64,000 bases of DNA from NCBI GenBank assembly GCA_950097015.1, contig CATNEN010000011.1, forward strand, positions 496,001 to 560,000, written 5' to 3'. The DNA is from Macrostomum hystrix (lineage: Eukaryota > Platyhelminthes > Macrostomidae). Position numbers and translations under genes: made by a program. The notes below the pieces were generated by a model, which worked only from the letters and a program-made list of their open reading frames with translations, was not told the origin of the DNA and made no database searches. This document shows positions 57,105 through 64,000 of this stretch, piece after piece; position 1 is the stretch's first letter; each line of letters opens with the position of its first letter.

Positions 57105-57690
57105 TGCAGCTGGGACAGACGGAGGTCCCCTACTGTCAGGAAGTGAAATTTCTAGGTGTCCACCTTAACGCCAATCTCTGCTTGAATAAACACGCCGACA
57201 ACATGGCGAACACGTGCAGGGCCATTGTCATGTCCCTGTGCCGCATCGCCATGCAAGATCACCAATAAGCTTAGCAGCGTCACTCTCAGGATGCTGTACA
57301 GGGCCTATGGTGAGAGTGCTCTCACCTACGGCGCCCCAATCTTGACTCTGATCTGCGTCACCAACCAGATCAAGCTGCAAAAGATCCAGAACCTTGGTCT
57401 GCGCATCTGCTACGGTGTGTGCCTTCTACCTGCATGAGCACCGAATACCTTCACAAACTGGCCGGCATGCCAATGCTCTCAGGCAGAGTCAAGCAGCTCG
57501 GTATGGCCTGGCTGCTCAAGATGAGAGCAGCTCGCCTGCGCGGCTTCCACATCAAGCCGGAGCTGCCTCGCGCTCCGGGCCGAATTCCCATCCTCAATGT
57601 CCTCAATGGGGCGGGGACAAATCAACAGGCAGAACCCACTCCCAATCCAGGGCTGACCAGTCTCTGAGACCCATGGCCCTGAAAGTAAAC
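57105..57690 (+). mobile_element. Non-LTR retrotransposon fragment (end of reverse transcriptase ORF)
   Basis: Frames carry VKFLGVHLN, then LRMLYRAYGESALTYGAPIL, IKLQKIQNLGLRICYG and LHKLAGMPMLSGRVK, the successive conserved blocks after the catalytic core of Jockey/CR1-like LINE reverse transcriptases (thumb and connection region). The frame changes at least near 57250 and 57410, and the catalytic part is missing. A 5'-truncated, dead copy. Locally much GC-richer than its surroundings. Confidence 0.75.
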
Positions 57691-58359
57691 TAAAATAAAA
57701 TTTAAATAGCTGCCTGAGCTCAAGAGGGCTGGTGAGCTATGCTCAGCTGCTCTGTTATTCCATATTCTTTACGCTCTTTTCCTACTGACTTAATGTCTTT
57801 TATTGCCTATGAGTACTAATAGCTGTATTGTCACTTTGCTCTTTATTCACGAACTCTAGCTTTTTATATACCAGAGTTTTTAATTCCCAAATAAATGCTT
57901 CGTTTTTAGTTTTGCTTATTTTTTTCTACTTTAAATGTGCAGAATTGCCTAGAAATGTTTTTAAATTTGCATTTCATGTTTCATCTACTTTTATTTTCTA
58001 TATTTCTTTAACAAGTATTCAAATAGCTTTTAATTGCGCTCACAAATATTCCTGCATGCATGCCTTTTAGATTTCCCTTTTTTATTAGATCCCTTCTTTG
58101 TGCGGGATTCCCCCTGTATATTCTCCCTTTTTATCTGATACCAATGCATGCCTAAATATTGCCAAATATTGAATTCTTGTTTTATTGTTTTATTGTTTTA
58201 TTGTTTTTTTTCTATTTTCAATATTCGTAAATTATCCAGATCGAATCGCTTGTAAATTTTTAATTAACTCGGTCAAATATATTTTAAAATTCAACGGTAG
58301 AGTCTCTCGAAACTGATCGCGCGCAGTCCTTTGTTTTAACAACAACGTTTCACTAGCGA
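57691..58359. other. Intergenic spacer
   Basis: AT-rich; no gene. A short poly-pyrimidine repeat TTTTATTG recurs near 58180-58210. Confidence 0.5.
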
Positions 58360-58367
58360 CTCGCTAT

Positions 58368-58412
58368 CAAGGACCACTAGAAGAAGAACACTTCCTCTTC
58401 TAGTGGTCCTTG
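58368..58412. mobile_element. 45-bp hAT-like mini-element with perfect 8-bp target duplication
   Basis: CAAGGACCACTAGAAG at the left and its exact inverse CTTCTAGTGGTCCTTG at the right, with only 13 bases between. Flanked on both sides by CTCGCTAT (58360-58367 and 58413-58420). The ends match those of the 632-bp MITE at 30544-31175. Confidence 0.85.
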
Positions 58413-58420
58413 CTCGCTAT

Positions 58421-60039
58421 AAACCCCACTTTTTTAAAACTCGTTCGTCACAAATGGAAAAGTACTCTATTAGATCTTGATGTAACTCTTATTCGCCACT
58501 AATTGTTTCAAGCAGCGATGTTACTTATAACTTGGTCGGGTCGTTTAAAAAACCAAATTCGGTTTATAACCGGTTTATGAGCGGTTTATAAGCCCCTATG
58601 TTAAGTGATTTATACGAAATCAATCGCCGTTTTAAAATTCTGGTTGAGCACAACTATATACATGTAAAACGTATTTTTTATCACTTTCTGTTGCAAGATA
58701 AATTATTATACGTGTTGAGTATCACACTCAAGATGCAATAGGCCTACCCACGCAATGAGTATCATTGGGTGCGTTCGAGTAGCCAAACTGAATTAAACTG
58801 GGCCAGTTTAGATTTAGCAGAATAACAAGCAAATATACATTTGACACCACTGCTATCTCTATGCAACGAAATAGTAACATTTTAACTGTCAGTAACTGCC
58901 AGTTTATATATTATATTGCAGTTTAGCTATTTTAAATTTTGTTACATTTAAAACATTTATATTTCTATTTCCATTTAGCACATCTCATTTTCATTTCTAT
59001 CGTCGAATTTGCTGTAGTGTCAAGCGTTTGCCTATTTTGGTTTTGCCTATTAGGCCTACCCTAGGCCTATTCTTCAAGCTTCAATCAAAAGCCTATAGTG
59101 CACTTCTAATTCACTTCATATACAAACAGATAGCTATACACTTTATTCACTACTTTCTCAATACAACGCATTTCCACTTTTCCCAGTCAGAAAACGCAAG
59201 TTTTTTGTTTCCATCTAAATAGTTGTTGTACTACTGTGCAAGTGTTTTAAAATACGTTGGCAATTGTTGCAGATTAAATCAGACCATTTTTATAGCACCT
59301 GTGTTTCAATTGTCATAGCATCAAGCTTTAACTGAAAAGTTTGTAGGTGGTAAGTAGGGCCTATTAATAGTTTGAAGCTATTGCTTTAATCTAATCGAAA
59401 GTTGTAAAAGTTGTATATGTAATAGAATAAGTTGCAACTTTTGCTTCAATCTTATCATTTATTCTCTCCATTACCTTAACTGTTCTATTCTTATTGCCTT
59501 ACCTATTTAAGCTTAAGCTTTCATCTGCATAGTTGGTAGTAGCTAGGGCCTATTACTTCAATTGTCAATTAGACCATTTATCATAGCACTAGGCCTAGTG
59601 TTTCAAACAAAAAACATATTTTATACTTCTACAAATATAAATACTATATATATATAGTATTGTATCACTGTATATTGAATAATCTTTTTTGAGCAAAACT
59701 ATTTAAACTTTATGGATTGCTATGTTGCTATAGCACTTTTGTTGCCATATCTATAGGCCTATTATTACCACATGGGGCACTATAAACACATGCCAAGAGC
59801 AAGCTGCAGCTTGACATTGCCTATTCAGGCCTGCTACACCTCTCCTCATGCACTCAATTCTATTAACTACTGGGCATAGCTGAGCACTAGGTTTGTGCTG
59901 GCCAGGCCCTTCCCAGCCTTCATCTTCACAAGTGCTAGCTACCGCTAGTGGGACATGTTCTGGGCAGAATAGTGCACTCCTGAGCTGCTTCAACACCAGA
60001 GCAACACCAGGCACTGTGGCTCTTGACACCATTAACACT
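58421..60039. other. Intergenic spacer
   Basis: AT-rich. TAGGCCTA-type short palindromic words recur (59050-59760) without a regular period. No gene seen. Confidence 0.5.
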
Positions 60040-60041
60040 TA

Positions 60042-60684
60042 GGGTAATGTATCATCAACCGAACAGTGTATCTTCAAAACCGAACAAGAATTTTGACTCC
60101 TTCCTTGGTCTTGTGCAAGACAGAAACAAGCTATTGTATTTCACAGAACAACTATTTTAAATGTCAATGAAATTATTTACAAGCTAATGCATGACATGCA
60201 ATGAAGCATTAAAAGGAAAGAAAGATATGGATGTTTCAGTAGAAATTTTTATCACAAAGGCATACTTTTTTACAGCATTTTTTCAGCATGTACTTTAGAC
60301 TAAGATTGTATGTGGTTGCTTTCCAATTAAATTACCATAAATGTAGTTATTTATAGAGCATAAAAAATGCTTTCAAATGACATAATTCATGATAGATCAC
60401 TCCTTAAAATAAGATTAAACCACTCACTCAAATTTTAAAACCAAACATCAAATTCTCTGTTTGGTTTGAAGATACATGAAAATCATAGTTTGGTTTTAGA
60501 TGAAAATGTGAACAACTTTTTTCTATTTGACAAAATTGCAAAAGCAGATACTATTTAGAAAGACATGAAACAGTTTTCTATAACTTGGCTTTTGATTTAT
60601 CATGATATCTTAAATAGATAATCTGTAGCTTAGGTTTGAAGTTTAAAAAATGCATATTCTTGTTCGGTTGATGATACATTACCC
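60042..60684. mobile_element. TA-flanked MITE, copy 2 (643 bp)
   Basis: TA at 60040-60041 and 60685-60686; inverted ends GGGTAATGTATCATCAACCG and its inverse. It aligns end to end with 55110-55758 by eye with only scattered substitutions and short indels, so both insertions are young. Confidence 0.85.
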
Positions 60685-60686
60685 TA

Positions 60687-61389
60687 TCTGGAACTTTTGC
60701 ATGCTGATATTTCTCACTCTATACCTGGCATGGTAATCAGAAAGCTCACACTGCATTGCACTGTTTAATGCCTTTACTAGATACCCATGTGGCTATTTTT
60801 GTTATTTTGGCTTTTTTGGTATAAAGTAGATACCCTGACTTTATACAGGTCAAGTTCCGGATTTCATCCGGTAGGAGATAGCAGTCCTGCATTGAAAATT
60901 CTGGACAAAAACGGGGCAAGTGTTTAAAACCCGAAATTTCGCCTCCCCGAAACCATTGGTCGTGATTTTAGATCGTGCTGGATCGCTGTAAGGGCGAGAC
61001 GGATGCGATTCAGATTGTTGTTCATTAATCAAAAAAAGGAAATTGAGCTTCTGCTTAAGAATGCTGTTTGGAGGGATCTCCCATATACTTAATTAGCTAT
61101 GTGATACAGGCTTATTTGAAAGTGTAGACGAGAAGTAGAAGTAAAATATTAAAGACACAGTATCCAGGTGCCATAAACCCCAAAACTATTTCATAGGACG
61201 GCGTCTCCTGCATATGCATTATACTTTTGATCTGATCAGATCTCGAGATAATAGTTCATGGGTCACCAATCGATCATGGAAGGGAGAAAATGTCTGCGAC
61301 TGCAGGCTAATTTGACATTGACATTTTTCCGATGAGAACAAAACATTTTTCCGTTGTAGCATAAGAGGGAAAAGCGGGAAATGGTCCAT
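60687..61389. other. Intergenic spacer
   Basis: No gene recognised. The minus-strand frame of the CtIP-like ORF runs on to a stop at 61263 but loses resemblance to the family after about 61400. Confidence 0.4.
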
Positions 61390-62184
61390 TGGCATTTGTT
61401 GGCCTTTTCAGACCCATTTAAAGGTCGTCTACGTCGCTTGCCCACCTTCATGTGCGAATAGGGCGCCTCGGGCGGAGTGTCAGGCATAGCGATTTTCCAG
61501 AAGTCCATGGTTCACCTTCGGCAAGTTGCAACGGTGTCGGCCGTGCTCCTGCAGTCTCCGTATTTTAGACTCGGGAGATAGGTTGGAGAACCAAGCCTCG
61601 CAGTCAGTGCAAGTGCGCGGCTCCAGCTCCTTCCGTTCCGCACGGCGGCGGACTGTGTGGACGAAGGCGTACGGCGGTTTTTTCCTGTCTGGAAGGCGGT
61701 TAAAAGCCTCCCTCGTGACAAGGGCTGCGGCAGCTAGTGGCGACGATGGGCGACTCGACGCCGCAGGGAGACCTGTAGCGGGCACAGTGCCACGAGGATC
61801 CTCGCCCACATGCTGCGTCGATTGAGCTAGCGGCGACGATGGGTAAGTCCACCCTACAAAAAGCTGCTCAGGGCCTTGGGTCTCAGAGCCCTCCTCGTCG
61901 TCGCTCAGCACGGCCTGACTGTCGGGCAGACGGCCCAAATATCCAGGGCCTTGGGTCTCAGAGCCCTCCTCGTCGTCGCTCAGCACGGCCTGACTGTCGG
62001 GCAGACGGCCCAAATATCCAGGGCCTTGGGTCTCAGAGCCCTCCTCGTCGTCGCTCAGCACGGCCTGACTGTCGGGCAGACGGCCCAAATATTCAGGGCC
62101 TTGGGTCTCAGAGCCCTCGTCGTCGCTGCACTGGGTCAGTTCCGTTAGAAACGACGTGGGCATAAGGTCGTCGAGTAGGTGAGC
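61263..62184 (-). CDS. CtIP/RBBP8 (Sae2-family) C-terminal region with SQ/TQ repeats, one frameshift
   Basis: CtIP/Sae2 activates MRE11 to resect DNA ends. The frame from ATG 62163 (or an acceptor before 62184) to 61480 gives 227 residues. Residues about 13-92 are 3.4 copies of a 25-residue unit containing SDDEEGSETQGP and LPDSQAVL. Then comes a linker, and FVHTVRRRAERKELEPRTC with CTDCEAWF ... GRHR, matching the C-terminal VRKKAERRKLLGHTC, CKECE and SRHR blocks of CtIP. The family continues in another frame (from 61508) as DFWKIAMPDTP, parallel to NFWEVGFPSTQ, then KRRRRP. The two parts are one base out of register near 61497: a pseudogene indel or an assembly error. The N-terminal tetramerisation and MRE11/NBS1-binding parts are not in the window, so this is a last exon, a truncated copy or a captured domain. 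Confidence 0.65.
61869..62125 (-). repeat. 75-bp coding tandem repeat in the CtIP-like ORF
   Basis: Exact 75-base spacing (GGGCCTTGGG at 61871, 61946, 62021 and 62096), nearly identical copies; the last is shortened. In the coding frame each unit supplies an acidic serine motif (SDDEE), one TQ and one SQ. Confidence 0.9.
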
Positions 62185-62717
62185 CTAGTCTATTTGTTGA
62201 TTGGAGGGGCCTCCATAATTGCCGTCCAATGTTGCGCTGTAAACTTGTGAAAAGTGTTTCAATGTGTAAGTGAGTGAACCGAATAGTGAAGTGCATTGAT
62301 GCATTCATGAAATAATGACAGAAGTGAATACACTTTCGATCGCTAATTCTCAACATCGAATGTTTTATTTATTTTTTATTTTGTATTTTTCAGTAACGGA
62401 TAAACTCAAGCAGCAGAACAGCAAGTTTATAATAATTAAAAAGAGTAATTAAGATTCAACGTTGGAGAAACATGTACTTTATCACGTTGTCAGCGCTGGG
62501 TAACACGGGTCCTTCATAAAGCGGACACACTGCTCAAATCAAGGCGTCATAAACTCATATGCCCAAACTCTACTAGTACCTAGTCATTGAGTCCTTAAGT
62601 TCAAACTGAAAATTCTGAGTTCAAGCAAGTCGCACTGCCGGCAATGCCAAAAAATCATTATCTCGTACAGTATCGTTATCATCCTCGCACAACCGCACCA
62701 CGGAACCATTGGCAGTT
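62185..62717. other. Spacer between transposase remnant and CtIP-like ORF
   Basis: No gene recognised. It may contain the 3' end of the transposon, but no CACTA-type terminus could be placed with confidence. Confidence 0.4.
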
Positions 62718-64000
62718 TTATTGGAACCCCAGCTGTACATGCGGCAGCACAGCGATTTTAGTGCCCGACAATACGCATGCGCCGACTACATCACAAGCCG
62801 GCACACGCATTGTCCGATCGAAATTCGTGCTGCTGTCGAAGGGGTCCGCTAGAAGAGATTGCACATGAGCGAAAGTACAACCACGGTTCGCCGAAGTTGC
62901 AGGAACGGCGCACAGCGATTCCAGAGGGTCGACAAAGGCATCATCTACTGGCAGTATATGAAGCGTCAGCAGCACTTCTTGGCCCTCCTTGTCTATCGCG
63001 GCGACGTGGCCGAAAACAAAGGACCTGTCCTCGACAGACCACCAAACAGCGACGAAGCAGCTGCACAACTTCAAAGCGGCGTAGTTTTCCGCCGGTCGGA
63101 ACACCTCGATCGTCTGTCCAGACGGAATCGTGACTGCAGTCCAGCAATTCAAACTGTTTGTCGGGCGTCGTAAGACAACTTCGCCGCAAACTTCGGTTTC
63201 GAATTGCCTCCTGACACGCTGATCAGCGGCCAAATCACCGACCAGGAGACCCCGCATCTGGAGAGTCCCTAGCTCTCTCTCAACTGCTCCTACTAGTTCT
63301 ACATCGGTTCGTCGAGTTCCATGCAGGCGATCTCGCAATTTCTGGTGCATGGTCTCGAATAAACCTGTTGACAATTTGTGCACAGGTCCGGCCAACTGCG
63401 CACCAGTGAGCAAGTGACAGCACACGTGATGCGCGTTGTATGTCAACGCCCGTTCTGAGTACAAGCGAGACAGGTTGCTGTGGAAATGTCTTAATTACAC
63501 TTCCACGTGCCGCAGTTCACTTCTCGGTGCGCCCTCAAGACCCAGTTAGAAGACTGCAGACGACAGCAGCAGGAAGTGCTCGTAGTGGGCCTGAGGTAGA
63601 AATTCCTCGAGAATAATAGGGCCAACAGCAAGCAGCCACACTTCTAACTCGTGGCCACGGAGGTGACGAAGATCCTTCATGAGTCGCACGGCCTTGCGCT
63701 GGACACAGCTGGGCAGTTTTATTGACTGCAGTCGCAGCTGCACTTCGGGCAGGCTGGCATGCAGATCCGGGCAGTTGGTGTCGCCTCGGTCCGGTTTCTC
63801 AGCCCTGACTAGAAAGAGCTGGAAGACGATGTACCGAACGATCCCGCAACACACCACATGAAGATAGCACGATGGAGTGCCCCGCATAGAATCAAATCCG
63901 CAAAGTCGACTGAGAGGAGTGCATCCGCGCACTCCAAGAGTGTCTGTGCGAAAGTCGCGTCCGTTAAGCGCATGGTTGCGTGCCAAGGTGATGGTGTCGT
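62718..64000 (-). pseudogene. tnp2/EnSpm (CACTA)-like transposase, partial, two in-frame stops
   Basis: One continuous minus-strand frame from the window edge to 62718, interrupted by TAA at 63546-63548 and another TAA near 63495. Seen in order: HVVCCGIVRYIVFQLFLV (family pattern HCVCLGVMRKLL-LW), RHLRGHELEVWLLAVGPIIL and EEFLPQAHYEHFLLL (pattern R-W-K-A-x-E-x-R-x-F-L-L-Y-x-G-P-x-x-L-K), then ALTYNAHHVCCHL (Y-N-V-H-x-L-x-H-L) and a long C-terminal tail. These are blocks of the transposases common in invertebrate genomes and related to plant tnp2. The N-terminal part with the first catalytic residues lies beyond 64000. Decayed copy; also clearly GC-richer than the spacers. Confidence 0.7.

Noticed and set aside
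13279..63986. Variant genetic code, because in-frame TGA/TAA interrupt transposon genes
   Set aside because: Host genes in the same window end normally at TGA or TAA with family-typical lengths, so the stops in mobile elements reflect decay.

Overview
This is a eukaryotic, almost certainly metazoan, window. It has spliced genes with GT-AG introns, clear animal orthologues (dystroglycan, SHOC2, AGPAT5, PLGRKT, MGST3, KMT2E/SETD5), CAG-rich poly-Q exons, AT-rich spacers, and many DNA transposons and minisatellites. Six genes have a T-rich TTTCAG acceptor only 12 to 71 bases before the start codon, which fits spliced-leader trans-splicing. Together with the heavy tandem-repeat load this suggests a spiralian such as a free-living flatworm (Macrostomum-like). 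That taxonomic guess is inference.

Layout. 1-7935 (+): 3' two thirds of a dystroglycan gene; nearly every intron holds its own unrelated minisatellite. 9560-12928 (+): SHOC2, complete. 13077-15085: a tyrosine-recombinase element with perfect 119-bp terminal inverted repeats and a large internal hairpin. 16911-19964 (+): a short BEGAIN/TJAP1-like coiled-coil gene whose first intron is a 2-kb minisatellite. 22302-24370 and 25598-26446: free-standing satellites (90-bp and 51-bp units). 27253-30404 (-): AGPAT5, complete. 30544-31175: hAT-like MITE. 33645-34565 (-): PLGRKT, complete. 37751-41412 (+): large FN3 plus G-domain protein with two apparent frameshifts. 42949-43989 (-): MGST3, complete. 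46074-53761 (-): KMT2E/SETD5-type SET/PHD protein, 8 exons. 55110-55758 and 60042-60684: two copies of one TA-flanked MITE. 57105-57690: dead non-LTR retrotransposon piece. 58368-58412: 45-bp hAT-like mini-element. 61390-62184 (-): CtIP/Sae2-type C-terminal domain preceded by 25-residue repeats rich in SQ/TQ motifs. 62718-64000 (-): decayed tnp2/EnSpm-like transposase running off the window.

The host genes are housekeeping or developmental and do not form a cluster: matrix receptor, RAS-MAPK scaffold, lipid acyltransferase, plasminogen receptor, membrane glutathione transferase and chromatin reader. The unifying theme is structural. Introns are repeatedly filled with private minisatellites, several of whose units carry splice-site-like motifs, while exons and splice phases remain intact. 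Exon models below were built by matching donor/acceptor phases and recalled family sequences by eye; no alignment or search was run.
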